Shown here: positions 22,760-34,786 of the stretch, piece by piece
Numbering within the stretch: the stretch's first letter is position 1
Layout of the letters: every line of letters begins with the position of its first letter
Translations under genes and position numbers: made by a program
Origin: Ilex aquifolium
Taxonomy: Eukaryota > Streptophyta > Magnoliopsida > Aquifoliales > Aquifoliaceae
Assembly (NCBI GenBank): GCA_951799425.1
Contig: OX637404.1
Location: 21,431,545 to 21,495,544, forward strand
DNA: 64,000 bases
Reading direction: 5' to 3'
Notes under the pieces: model-generated
What the model was told of the DNA's origin: nothing
The model's database searches: none
What the model saw: only the letters and a program-made list of their open reading frames with translations

Positions 22760-24613
22760 GGGAAAAAGTGCCAACACTCTCGCTATTTTTGTTTCAGATC
22801 TGATCTGAGCTCTCTTTATATTTGGGGATCTCGCCCTTGAATGTAAGTTTTTCATTAATTTATGTTATGAGTTTGTTGTATTTTGAATTGTTCATTGGTA
22901 TTTGATTTGATTTTTTCTTTCTTTCCTATGATGGGTTTGGTGTATTGGGATAGTCCAGGACGTTTAAGTTGTCAAATGAGGGCTATGTGTTGCTTTAGCT
23001 TGCTCATGCGGCTGGGATTCAAAACAGGTGAAATTTGCTTCCACCAATTTTCGAAGAGAGTATGCAGTTCAATTATGTGTTCTACTCCATGATTTCACGT
23101 AGGAAAGGGAGCATAATCATTTGATGGTTGCAGTTGTGTGTCAATTGTCAAAATAACCGGTTCAAATTTTTGTTGCACAAGGACTGCATTTTTTTTATAT
23201 TTATGGCAGTGCCAACTTGTTTCATGTCCTTGGAAAAAATATCAGATGATCTATGTGAAAAAATCAAAATTTTGAGATCTACAGAGCTGGCTAATACGAT
23301 GTTCATATTCTGCAATTAATCTTCTGAATCTTTACATCCCTGGATTACTTGTGAGCATTTACTTGAACATCATGAATTTAACACTACTACTAAAAATTCT
23401 CAACTTGGTTTTGTTTGTAAATAATGTGTTTCAGGCACAACAGTGGTTTGATTGTAAGTCTAGCATTTTAGGATATGATTATCAATGTACAAAATTTTGT
23501 ACATAAGTTGATATTTTTTGTGGTCTTATCTATAAAGAAAATTTTATCAATTTTTTTTATTTAAGTAGTGTGCTCAAATTGATTTCAAATATTAATTCAA
23601 ATTGTACAGTACTTTCAAGTACGGATTATTGTTAGTATTCAGATAATTCAACAATCGAATGCTCTTACCTCAAATTTGCTCTCGTATATATGCATCACTA
23701 TTGACCCAATCATAGATGAATAACACTAACTGAATTCAATGACATTATATACAACAAAATTCTCGGTATTGGTGCAAGGGGCCCTAAGGATCCATTAGTT
23801 GCCTGTACTTGTAGGCATATATTTCCAGTAGAGTACTGTTGCTCTTGCTGCACATGGTATTGAGAGGTAGTGTCCCGCCTCACTTGCGAAAATGAGCCCC
23901 ACCTCGAAAGGGAAGTGAAACGCCAATTCAAAAGGTTTAAACATTATTCTCAACCTCAACCATAGACACAGCTTCAAAAGCTTAGTCTACTTAAGGGTAT
24001 GGTTTAGAGAACCAAGATTGTGGAATATACTTTGAGCAAGGACAATGGCAGGTCCCTCACAGGGTTATGCGGTAGGGGTCCATAGTGGTATGTGCAAGCG
24101 GGGTCTCTCATAGGTCCTTGCCCTCTCGTGCTTGGTTTACCTCATGTCTCCCAGTCTGTGACTCTTCTACCTCGAGGACCAAGACCCCTATCTCACATAC
24201 AAAACCACGTGTATCCATAGTATCTTCCACATAAACAATTAATTCGTGGACATATGACATGCATACCCCATTTGGTCGCATAAATATGGTCAAGGTTGTT
24301 GGGGGTATCGGCAGCTAGTACACATAGTGTGACCTTCCGTACAAAGATGGTTAGGAGTAGTTTATATCGGCCCTGGCCTACCCAAGTAATTATGCTATAA
24401 ATACCCCATTACTCACCCTCCATAACAACTAAGCCTAGGTGGTAAGAGAGTATTCATTTCGCCTACACATTAAGTTTTCACTGCCCTATTCGTCCCTAGG
24501 TTAATTGGTAGCTTGGTGTCTCTTCTAGACCCTCAATCCTATTATTCCTTGGTATTGATTAGTGGGAGGGGGAGATTTGAGTGGATTTTCCCTCATGATT
24601 ATACACGTGAAAT
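22760..24613. other. Non-genic stretch, origin unknown
   Basis: I see no recognisable protein domain. Two plus-strand frames (22883-23092, 23128-23319) are short and unlike known families. A TATA-like GCTATAAATACCCC lies at 24388-24401 with pyrimidine-rich sequence after it, which might be an LTR remnant. Confidence 0.35.
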
Positions 24614-25865
24614 TGTTAGACACAACCTAATGGGGGGTGAATAGGTTTATTAAAAGTAAGGCTTACAAAATCACTAATTTTAAAACTAAATGACCAGAAT
24701 ACCAAATTAAACAATGAATTTGTCAATTGACCCTTTGAACTCCTTTTACCCACAAGAACAACCTCTTATTAATGGATGGATGCAATATATGTATGTTTAC
24801 AACGAGCCCATCAATCCAATCAATCATGTCAATTTCACCAACCCCAACTAAATCGAAGAATATGTCAAATAGAGAAATTAAACAAGCATTTTATCGAAGA
24901 CATTTTGTGCGCGTTTATGCTATTATAAGTGTATATAAGAAATATAACAATAAAGATCATCGACAACACAAATAATTTGGTGACGTGAAAACCCTATTTG
25001 GAAAGAACCGTAGAACAAGTTTCAATTTATCTATAGTCTAATTCACTAAACTCAAAGTTAATTTACAGGTACTCAAGTCCTATAGCCAACTAATCCCCTT
25101 GGTTAGATGCTCATTTCCAATGTAAATCTCTCATATGGATAACACCCATTGAAATTTTGAGAAGCGTCACTTGGATGTGCTCACCACAATTGAACCGTCT
25201 AGGCCCCTCGAGTAATCTTCTAGGACGCACCCAAAATTCTCGGTATGCAAACACTAATGCGGGTTTATGGTAGAATACAAACAAGATCTTCTCCAATGTG
25301 TGAAGTTGAATAGGAATGATCAAGATGATTTGACCTTTTGGATCTTAGGGGGTCTAGAATTGTTCTTAAAGATCTATCTCATTGAGACTTACCCTAGGTG
25401 AAAAATATAGCCCTATATATAGGCCCCAAAAATAATGTTCACAAGAAAACTTAGATTCATTCCTGACCATTCAAGCCGTGAAAGGGCGGTCAGAGGTCAG
25501 TGGTTTATGGAGTGAAAAATGAGTTGTCTCTCTTGCTCTGGCGGCAAGAGAGACGCCTCCACCTGTTTTTCACTTCAGTCTCCCTAAGTTTTCAAAGATC
25601 GCTCTAGCCAAATACGAGCGAAGAGAAGGCAGTATCTACTGGTTTTTAAGCTAGAAACCCAACAAAAACTCGACCTATTGAGCATTAAGGAGTGTTTCTC
25701 AAATAGGATCCAATGCATGACTCATTCTATATTTTCAAAACACATTAAGGTTTAGAAGATATTTTTCATGAAAAGCCTAAGAATCATTCATGGATAATCC
25801 TAATTCCAATTCCATTGGGTTTTGATTTACACCATTGCTTCATGAAATTAGCAAATTTCCTAACA
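24614..25865 (+). mobile_element. Probable solo LTR, TGTTAG...CTAACA
   Basis: Begins TGTTAGACACAACCT with the GGGGGGTGAATAGG phrase seen at the start of many plant retrotransposon LTRs, and ends CTAACA. A promoter-like CTATATATAGGCCCC lies at about 25411-25425, roughly 450 bp before the end. Length 1252 bp. Flanking 5-bp repeats were not found, so it may be truncated or rearranged. No internal coding sequence adjoins it. Confidence 0.5.
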
Positions 25866-26114
25866 ATTAGTGCGCTTACTTGAGGTGTTGTTTGAAAACC
25901 GAAAATTAAGTACTAAAAACTACATGTTGAATTTTAAGTGCTAAATCCTAACTTTTTAATATGAAAACTATTTGGTATGTACTGAATTTTAAGCATTGAA
26001 TTGATTCGAACTATTAGACCAATATAATGAACTGAAGTTTGAAAACTATTATTTTCCTACTTTGCCGTTTTTCATCCATCTGTCTACTAACATTTTCCTA
26101 CCACCACACACACA

Positions 26115-26460
26115 CCCCACCAACGGTGATGTTGGTGGACTAGTGGTGTGGTAGTGGTGATGGTGGTTGTGGTAGGGTGTTGGGAGATGACAAGACAATG
26201 GTGGCAGCGGGATGGATGAAGGTGAAGGTAGTGGTGAAGGTAATAGTGATGGTGTGGAGGTGGCGATAAGGGGGTGGAAGTGGTGCCACCATCACCACCT
26301 CACAATCGTTTCTACCAACACCACACACACCACCACCACATTTGATGTTGGTGGAGTGGTGGTTAGGTGATGGTAGTAAAGGACGACAGGCGGTGGCAAC
26401 AGTGTTGGCCCAAAAGCAACCTCGGGGGAGAGGGGGGGGGGGGGGAGAGAGAGAATTAGG
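26115..26460. repeat. GTG/GGT-rich imperfect repeat, left half
   Basis: Loose GTGGTG/GATGGT repeats with a G14 homopolymer (26432-26445) at the end. Confidence 0.75.
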
Positions 26461-26494
26461 TTGTGTGAGTTAATGACCAATTTTTAGCTTTCAT

Positions 26495-27773
26495 GATATT
26501 TGAACAACTATACAATGTAAACAATTATATGAGGAGTTATACAAAATAAATGGTTTTATGATTAAAAAAATTATGTATATGATAGGTAATTTAATTATTG
26601 ATATGATGGAGATGATGATGTATATGATAAGTAGTAGGAAAAAAGAAAGAAAAATAAGATTTATAGAGATTCGGCCCCAACCACGATAACCTACGTCATC
26701 TCTTCCCTTCCTCCACGGAGCGTCTTTCACTATCAAAATCTCCTTCAACGGGTGAAGATTAAACCTTTACAATCACCGTCTTCTTCGATAGGTGAAGACA
26801 CACCTCACAACTATAAGATCACTCAATACAATAAGCTTCCCCTTTCTTTACAAAGATGATCACTCAACAAGATTACAATAAGAGAGAAGAAAAGAACAAG
26901 CTTTATAGCAGAATTTTCACAATGTATAATACTCTTTGAATGTTTATAACACTTTTGCAATGCTCAATAGGATGTCTTCTCCACTCCTTTTCATTACCTT
27001 TTATAGTTTAGGTCTCTTGAGTTTGAGATTTGAATTATTCTGGCCGTTTGGTATCTTCATCATTAATGTCCCACGCTCCCCTTGACAAGCTGTCCAGATC
27101 TGTGCATTTAGGGAAACTTGCATACCATTTTTGGCTAGGAAATAATTCGAATTTGAAAATCTCTATTTCTGGAAAAGTTGTAGCCCTAGATGTCTACGTG
27201 TGAACCCAGTTTGAATCAAAGAATGTGGATGTTGGCTTACAAAGTTATGGCCAAAATACTGAGACTTGTCTGATCGCCCTGATTGACAGAATCTGTACAC
27301 TACCCTCAACTTACAAGTCATTTGTGACCACAAAAAAATTTGAATTTCAACATTTATATTTCAGTAAAAATTGTAGTGCTGGATGTATTATTTACAAACA
27401 TATAAATTTCACATCAATTGGACTTCTAAGTAAAAAGTTATACCCAATTTACCAATCCTATGTCAATTTGACAAATTCTGGAATTTTATCACCTTTTGCA
27501 TTTTCTCTTCTACTCTTTGCATTATTCCTTCATTTCATCACACCAATCAACATATTTATCTTTATAACTTGTACAAGAATCCTAGAGTTGTGAATTTAAC
27601 CTTTAATATTTTTCACTCATCAAAATAAACTAATGATATTTTTGCATATGTTTCTCATGACAAGAACTTGTAAAGTTTGGTGTACAAAACTACTCACTCA
27701 AGTTTTTCTATCAAATATGTACAACACTTTAAATAACACGAAGATGATTAATTAAATAACAGTGTTTTTTATC
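26495..27773 (-). mobile_element. Probable solo LTR inside the GGT-rich element (minus)
   Basis: Bounded by TGATAT and TTATCA. On the minus strand a TATA-like CTATAAAAGG lies at about 26999-27008, with the R/U5-like part (CGGCCCCAACC..., CCTACGTCATCTC on the plus strand) running to the left end, as in some plant copia LTRs. No matching target repeats, so the ends are approximate. Confidence 0.42.
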
Positions 27774-27814
27774 ATCAAAATTATGCTTAACTGAGCATAG
27801 GATCAACATACAGT

Positions 27815-28215
27815 GGGGTGGATGGAGGCGGTGGTTGTAGTATTCGAAGGTGGGATTATGGTGGTGGTGGGGTGGTAGACATGGAGTTTGTGATAGTGTG
27901 AAATCATGTGGTAGTGGTGGCTGGGTGGGTGTAGAGATGGTTGTGGTGGTGGTTATGGTGCTGGTGATTGTGTGGTAGGATGATGGCAACAATGGTGGTA
28001 TGGTTAGCATAGAGGGTCGTCTTGGAAGTGGCGGTGGTGGTGGTGGTGGTGGTGGCGACAGTGATTGTGGTTAAGGAATTGATTATGGCAACGCCAATGG
28101 TGGTTCTGGTTTTGGTTGTGGTAGGGTGGCAAGAATAGAATTAAAGTTGATGGTTGTAGTAGTGGTGGTGGAGGTAGCATCGGCGGCCGTGGTGTTGGTA
28201 GTGGTGGTGTGTTTG
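27815..28215. repeat. GTG/GGT-rich imperfect repeat, right half
   Basis: A continuation of the trinucleotide-rich core after the LTR insertion, including GGTGGTGGTGGTGGTGG near 28035-28055. Confidence 0.75.
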
Positions 28216-28562
28216 ATCAGTTGGCAGATGGTGAAAATTTGGGAATGAGATGAATTAAAATCAAAATATTTTAGGGTGAATTGCTATCATTAAAAGTTCA
28301 TGAAATCCTTATTCACTAGTAATTTAACATTAAGTCATAAGTAGGTGACTAGCTACTTAAAAATTTTGTCTATTTTTAAGAGGTAATAAAAATATTAAGT
28401 GATGAAATCTTTGGTTATCAAACACACTTAATTGAAAAAGTGTGTGGAATGTCTTCAGTTTTAATTGCTTAATTGGGTTATCAAACACCACCTTAGTTAT
28501 TAGCTTCCCACCTCCATTTTTTAGCAATTCCACTGGAGAGAGGATCTCTAACACCTCGGTTC

Positions 28563-30939
28563 TCCCGGTATATGTCACCTATAACGCCCTGCATCACACG
28601 AGTGCGTTATCTAATCGCTCTGATTCCACTCTTGCAAACACTCCGGTCCAATTTCATATAAATAACGAGTTTTTGTTATTAAGCTCATAAAGATAAACAT
28701 ATTATACATGACTATTGTACAACTCTACCACAGACTTATAACATTCCACACACATATGTGAAACTTATTACAATTTACATGCCTCAACAACATTGTTCAA
28801 CACTTAGATAAAAACCAAGAAAAACTGGCAGTTCGAATATTCGCGGACTTCCCCACCACTTGTTAAGCTGAAAAAAGGGAAATAATATAGAGTTAGCGTC
28901 AACCAACTTAGTAGAGTAACTCGATTCCAAAGCACACGAGTTGGAAAATAAGTAAATTTGACATAATTGGGCATCAAAACAATTCCTTACGTACATAAAT
29001 AATAAACCAGTAAACATTAATCGAAAACAGTTAAGGTTGAAAATAGTAATACGATCACAACATCAATATAATGCCACACCAGAGAACAAATAATCCTAAT
29101 AGACCATTTAGGGTCGATACGAACCAATCATTTAGGGGACTTGCACCCCAAGGAAGACATACTCCCTAATTCAATACGATCCAATTCGGTACCTAAGTCT
29201 GAAGATCAACAGGGCCACCCAAGCATTTATGAACTTAATGAAACCCTCTACGGTCTCAACTGAAAACGCAAACCCTCTGTCATTCGATCTTGTGTGCACT
29301 TACATTTAATTCAAAAGGATCTCGAAGTTTCATTTTAATACATTAAATACGAGCATTTCAAATAGTTATGTGAACCGCACATCAAAACCCTTAGTAGGGT
29401 TCCAAAACAGTGCAAACAACTCAATCATAAATCAAATAACATTTTAAACAATATAAATAACATAATTGATAAGTGTGGAAAGAGCTTGAAAAATTTTGCC
29501 TGTTTCGAAATTGGGAAACCCTACCTTAATCTCGTGCCGATTTGAAACTGCCAAACATATAAAAATGACAATTTTTAGTAATATTTTAGGAATAAAATTA
29601 ATTTATCTCACTAAATTTATTTTTAAGTTAGTTAGACCCAAGGACAAAATGGTCATTTCATGCAATTTTGCCCGGAGTGTCAGATCGCAAGACGGAGACC
29701 ATTTTTAGAATCCTTATGAAAAATTAAGTTGGGCACCATTGATTAGATCTCCAAAAATCACCTGACAAGCCTCCAATCGCCGTCGAAAATTTTGACCACT
29801 ATTCATCATCTTCTTCCTTGTACCCTTAGACCAAAACCCTAGGTTCCCAAAATTCTGTTCAACCATGGTTCTCACACCTCAGTACACCTTTTTCACTCAT
29901 TTCAAGACCTAGCTACACTTTGCATAACCTAGTTTCCAACCCAATTGGTCTCACCCCTCGAATCTTACTTTAACTCCATCAAAATTATGGTCAAAGTTGA
30001 CAAAAACTCATTTTTTTACACACAATGGCAGACTTGCAACTGCTTGTTTCATCCCCCAAATCACCTCCAAATCCAATTCTGAAGTTGAAAATGAGTTCCT
30101 AAGGTCCAAATTAGACCCAAGTCCCCTTTCGGCCGACCTCCAAACCATTTCTAAGCTACTCCAAATCCACCCAAGAACAGCTCTATATAATTTAATTGAA
30201 GCTTAGAACACCCTAGCTATGAAACCCGTTTCAGGAAATCCAAAACCCATCAACTTTAAAACACAAATTGATGGAGTTAAATTAGCACAAATCAAATTCT
30301 AACTATACTTGGAGATTCACTAGAACAAAATAAAGCTTGTAGTATATCTTTAGATGTTCGAAGCTGCCTCCTAAGGAATTCAAATTTTTCAAAGTGTTTT
30401 CCTCTATCTCTCTCTCCAACTATTTTTCTGCCCTTTTAAACCACTCAAGATGCTGAGTAATCCCTTCCAAGCACCTTTGCGAAGGTCATGCAGACCTTGG
30501 AAGCCTCCTCTTGCCACCTACCTCCATGGATGAAGCATGAAGCTTCTTGAACATTTTGGTCTTTTCCCCTATTTTGGCCAATTTCAAAAAATTATTTAAA
30601 AATATATATATTTTTTTTCAAAATTTCAATCATGTTAAATAATTAGTTATAAAAATTCTAATTAATTTATTCGGACCTAAATTAGCCTTCAATTTAACCA
30701 AAAAAATTCGTCCGAACCCCCTATCTTCATGGTACGCTCTAACCCTACTGCGTTCGACTTGTTTTCTCTCCACCACTCATGTTCCTTCACTATATACTAA
30801 CCCTAATCATCTCCAGAACATCTACACAACCTCTTTGGAACTATGAATACCTAATCCGGCTCTTTGGACTCTGAACCCCCAGGCACTCACGCACTCTTCT
30901 CAACTTCAATTCTTGATAACTGAACTTTGGGTTGTTACA
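28563..30939 (-). mobile_element. Solo LTR, Ty3/gypsy type (minus)
   Basis: On the minus strand it begins TGTAACAACCCAAAG at 30939, a typical gypsy LTR start. A TATA-like TTTAAAAGGGC lies near 30435. Both flanks carry GGTTCTCC (28558-28565 and 30940-30947), which would include a 5-bp target duplication GGTTC. The left end is therefore at 28563-28566, slightly beyond the TGTCACC motif at about 28574. Length about 2.37 kb, with no internal region. The family resembles long-LTR chromoviruses. Confidence 0.6.
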
Positions 30940-31089
30940 GGTTCTCCTCTCTAGTTATGCCCTTAGAAACTAGGAGAAGCAAAAGTTTAACCTTATTGGC
31001 TAAAGAAGGCTACACAAAAGCTGTGAAAAATCCAAAAGAATGATGGGTTAAAATACTAAAAGGGTTATATTTTCCTTCAAAAAAATTAG

Positions 31090-31310
31090 GGCAAACCAAC
31101 CAAAGTTGGTAATAGGAACGAGCTATAAATCTAGACGTTCTGAATTCGGATCTTGGCAACTCTTTGGGGCCAAACCATGAGTGATTTATCCCTCATGAAT
31201 TTTTTGGTTCCAATGTAGATAGTCTGCCTTTGACCTGATCGAGGAGGGGATTAGTCGAGGTGTGCATAAGCAGTCCCGAACACTCCTCACCGTTTAACCC
31301 AAAAAAAAAA
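31090..31310 (+). mobile_element. tRNA-derived SINE (Au-like)
   Basis: Short unit with A-box-like AGTTGGTAA (about 31105) and B-box-like GTTCTGAATTC (about 31137). The body has the GGATTAGTCGAGGTG phrase known from Au-type plant SINEs, and it ends in a run of ten A (31301-31310). Target duplications were not clear. Confidence 0.55.
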
Positions 31311-32045
31311 GGTATCTAAAAGGCAACCAGAGCTTCTAAATTGAAAGCTCATTTTATTCACAAGTCAGGGTTGAGCCATTGCATGCTGAGCTTAATGGCT
31401 AATGAGCTTCAAGCATGGATTGGTTTCTCTTGAAAGAGATCTTCTAAATATAGAGAATGTTTAGGGATTCTCACATGGTTCAAAGACAGAATGTTTACAT
31501 CTGTTATGACTCTTCCACCTTCTTTCACCACAAACTATTTAAAACATAGAAAGTGCCTTTCGAATCCATTATTTTATGGGATTCTCAGATGGTATAAGTT
31601 TCTCAGTCCTCTTCTTTTTTTCTTATTGATTGTGTGATCTCCCTTCCACATAAAAATTGATCATAGAATGAGGTAATGAAAAAAAATTTTACACTATTTT
31701 CTGCCTCATCAATCTATTTAAGCTTTCTTTACCTAAAAAAACATAAAATTATAAAATGACAAAAGATTTACATGGAATTGTAGCTGAAATTAGACATAGT
31801 CACATACCCTAACACTGCCACAGACATAATCAAATAGCAACCTCCCCAGTCAAATGTTGGATGTGTAGTCTACTACATATTTGAAGAAAACATGACATGA
31901 TGAACAAAATAGAGCAATCGTGACTACAATGAGTCGTTTAGATGCAAGTTATCTGGGTAGACATGCAACATTTTCGTTGATGTGGGCAGACAATGGTTTG
32001 ATCCATATCCAAGGGCGAAGTCACTCATGGACGAGAGGGGGAATT

Positions 32046-32065
32046 CCCCCCCCCCCCCCCCCCCC
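32046..32065. repeat. C20 homopolymer
   Basis: Twenty consecutive C near the left end of the hAT-like element. Confidence 0.9.
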
Positions 32066-32389
32066 AACTTTTTGTATTCCCTTACAAATGTACCAATATG
32101 AGATTTTACTTTGGTTTAATTGAATACATTTGTCCCCCCTTACTTTTTTCAAAATTAGTATACTGGTCTTGTTCGTTTTTATTTTCAGGAAACTTATGAT
32201 CCACGAACCTCCAAAAGCAAATATTTTTGTATTTAAATTGATTAAAACACATTTCAAATGTTCTAACTTGTATAAATATTGGTGGAAAATAATACCTATT
32301 TCATATTTTTTAAAACAATTATATAGTTGCCTTTGGTTATTTTTTAAAAAGTTTGTAGTAACCCCATAAAACATTGATTAAATGTAACA

Positions 32390-32814
32390 GGCAAAATGCC
32401 ACTCAGACTCATTCCCAAAACACCTAGTCCCCAGTTGAGACACCATATTGGACTATATGTCTTTGGTTTCTTAATCTTAAGCCACATAAAACATGGATAA
32501 GCCAAAGTCACAGGTAATGCAATTCCTCCAATTAAACCAGCCACACTAGACAGGAATGGAATTGCCACGGCAACGAAGAAGCACCCGTATCCGAACATAG
32601 CCCGAATAATTACCCGAAGCCACCATGGGCATGGTTTCTTAAACCTTCTTGTGTAGTTTGACTCCATATCGTCAAACATTGGCATGCCATAGATTTGGAA
32701 GGAGCTCACTGCATTTAGTATGACAAATAAGCTTGTTAGCCCCAGAATGGACCTTGCTATGTCTTTTCCATGAAATGCATACAAGGCTGTTAGCATGCCA
32801 CCGTTTGCTGGTAT
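32390..32814 (-). pseudogene. Captured exon of a lysine/histidine transporter-like gene (AAAP family)
   Basis: The open minus-strand exon encodes a C-terminal part of an amino-acid/H+ symporter of the LHT-like group (plasma-membrane, AAAP family). It begins at a good acceptor (TTGACAG|ATACCAGC) as IPANGGMLTALYAF and includes NAVSSFQIYGMPMFDDME, three hydrophobic membrane-type segments, and PVTLAYPCFMWLKI. After about residue 140 it departs from the family (following GMSLSGIL), where the transposon sequence begins, so the real C terminus is absent. About 140 codons have no stop, which suggests recent capture. The rest of the transporter gene is not in the window. Unlikely to function alone. 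Confidence 0.82.
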
Positions 32815-33275
32815 CTGTCAACAAAAAACAATTACCTTTAGATTGCATCCCTGACTATGTAATTGTAGGCAATTTGAAGATTTGAAAAAAATAGTGTGCT
32901 CCATTTTTATATATGAATATATTCGGTTGATAAGTACGAAGAAAATTTGAATGTATTTGTTGTTCATGTTTGTTTAGACTAAATAAAAACTAATTTTACT
33001 ATATCATATCTTAATTTAGTCTTAAATCATAACATATGTTATCCCTCTTAAAATGTTTTTTTACTTGTATTCTCTGGCCCATCTAACAGAATTCTAGCTC
33101 CTACTCTGTCCATATCAGCTACAAATTATCTAACAGAAACCTTTCCATAAGTTCAAACTATTCATTGCACAGTTAAGTTCTACAAACAAAAGAGAAACAT
33201 GATAAAAACAGTTTAGCCTTGCACATCAGGAGGTTATTACATGCATTACCTTGAGTTAAGTTCTCCACTATCAGG

Positions 33276-33394
33276 TCATTCATCGAATTTTAGCACCTCA
33301 TCTAATCCACGTGATTCAAATAAGTCCTCAATGTGGTCTATAACAAAGGAGGATGCCTCAACATACTTGTTCATCTTAGCCACTACTGAGTCCC
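33276..33394 (-). pseudogene. ACD11-like last exon, remnant of the left gene copy
   Basis: Acceptor TTCTTCAG|GGGACTCAG is followed by 38 in-phase codons and a stop (VVAKMNKYVEASSFVIDH, then IEDLFESRG). It aligns with the last exon of the complete gene at 46205-46323 (LVQMQNYVTASAPVIQYI) with the same intron phase. Exons 1-3 are absent: sequence to the right is retrotransposon. The residues differ a good deal from the intact copy, so the duplication is not recent. Confidence 0.78.
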
Positions 33395-34342
33395 CTGAAG
33401 AAGAAAAAAAAAGCAAGAATATTGAAAAATAGTATCATAATCAAGCTCATCCAAAAACACTACAAACATTAATATATGTGAATTCAGTATTTTGGTGCAA
33501 GCAAATTTAGGAGTAGATAAAAGATTTGCGCAAGTAACTGTTCATTATACATATTACATACAATCAAGTTAATAAGGTCTAGCTTTAAGCACGCAACTTA
33601 ACATTCGCCGTTTGGTATGTCAACCAAATAACCAACTAAGCAACATGAAAAATCATATATATAATTTTTGACAGTTGGTGGCTCGAAGTCAATATCAACG
33701 TAGCCTGACAGAAGAAATCTGGCGCCGGTGTGGGCTGTTGGTGGTGCCATTGTCGGTGGGCTGCAGGTGGCGCTGGTGTGGGTTGTCGGTGGGTGCCAAA
33801 GTGGCGCCAAATATGTGCCGAATCTGAGACAAAGTCTTCTTCCTCCAAGCAGCTCATGAAGTGAAAAGGAAGAAGACAAAGCTTCTGAAAATTTGATTTT
33901 TGGCCTTAAGTCATTGCCTTGAAAGTTCCACTTATTTACAGTTATGCCATCAAGACTTTGCCTATAAATAGGTAGTGCATTCTTCAGTTTCCAGCATTCG
34001 AAAATCACTCGAATTCTGAGTGTATTTGTGTAGCGAGAGTCCAATTAACTCTCTGCCTTTTTTTTTCCCCCATATTGAGTGGTGAGATTTGAGTGGGGTG
34101 TACAAGGGGTATAAAATAGCTCGGGTTTGGGATAGTAAATTCGAGCAGTAAGGCTTGTACTGTGTATTCAAATTTTTTTCTCAATAATGAAGGTGACTAG
34201 ATCACGCCTCATGGACGTAGGCAGGAGTTTTGTCGAACCACGTAAAATATCGGTTTTCTTTGTGTTTTGATTTTTTATTATTTTATTTATTCATTTTCTC
34301 ACCATTTTACTGACCAATTTGCTGCGAGTATTTCTCAACAAG

Positions 34343-34354
34343 TGGTATTAGAGC
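34343..34354 (+). other. Copia primer-binding site
   Basis: TGGTATTAGAGC two bases after the LTR end, close to the initiator-methionine tRNA complement TGGTATCAGAGC used by copia elements. Confidence 0.75.
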
Positions 34355-34705
34355 TTTCAGGTTCAACACGAAAAATTGGGATATTAAGAACAAGGCGCAC
34401 TGTTCTTAATTACTTGTACTCAAGTACAATGGTAGGAAAAGGAATCTCGATGGGTAAATTCGAGGTGGATTTCTTTGACGGAAAAGTTAATTTTAGCTTG
34501 TGGAAAAGTACGATGAAAGATATTTTGGTGCAACAAGGCCTAGTCAAAGCACTCGATGGTATTGAGAATAAACCAGCAACAATGACAAAGGAAGACTGGG
34601 ATGAACTTGAGATGAAGGTTGTGAGCGCCATCCGCTTATGTCTCGTATCGGAGGTAAAATATAGTTTTCTAACTAAAAAATCTACTTATGAATTGTGGAA
34701 AAAGT

Positions 34706-34708
<3 letters not shown>

Positions 34709-34773
<65 letters not shown>

Positions 34774-34786
34774 TATATATATATAT
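34709..34786. repeat. (AT)n microsatellite
   Basis: Long AT dinucleotide array (34715-34768, with short flanking runs) lying within the copia fossil. Confidence 0.9.

Larger units (their letters stand above)
25883..28494. mobile_element. Non-autonomous TIR element with GGT-rich core, split by an LTR
   Basis: The left end AGGTGTTGTTTGAAAACC pairs with the right end, whose complement is AGGTGGTGTTTGATAACCC. Both halves carry GGT/GTG-rich repeats (26115-26425 and 27815-28215). The middle is occupied by an LTR-like insertion (26495-27773). A weak 8-bp flank similarity (CTTACTTG/CTTAGTTA) hints at hAT, but this is not firm. Related to 7449-9474. Confidence 0.55.
32010..33108. mobile_element. hAT-like element carrying a host exon (Pack-type)
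   Basis: The 1099-bp insert is flanked by perfect 8-bp repeats TCCATATC (32002-32009 and 33109-33116). The paralogous segment has a single TCCATATC (46002-46009) at the same place, an empty site. The ends read CAAGGGCGAAG and, inverted, CAGAGTAGGAGCTAGAATT. Both are degenerate forms of the CAGRGGCGGAGCYAGAATT terminus of plant hAT elements. Inside are a C20 run, AT-rich sequence, and a transporter exon with part of its intron. No transposase. Confidence 0.75.
31335..33545 (-). repeat. Segmental duplication, left copy (3' side of the ACD11-like gene)
   Basis: Matches 44080-46450 in the same orientation along its length, for example TGAAAGAGATCTT, GAAAACATGACATGATGAAC and GTTAAGTTCTACAAA, and ends with the last exon of an ACD11-like gene. 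It differs by insertions: a 1.1-kb hAT-like element here, and an LTR plus an 812-bp insert in the right copy. Confidence 0.85.

Noticed and set aside
22466-22855. 129-codon Cys/Val-rich minus-strand frame
   Set aside because: Its Cys/Val repeats are the translation of the CA-rich tract.
32130-32369. 79-codon plus-strand frame inside the hAT-like element
   Set aside because: AT-rich, Phe/Lys-biased and without a recognisable domain; probably chance.
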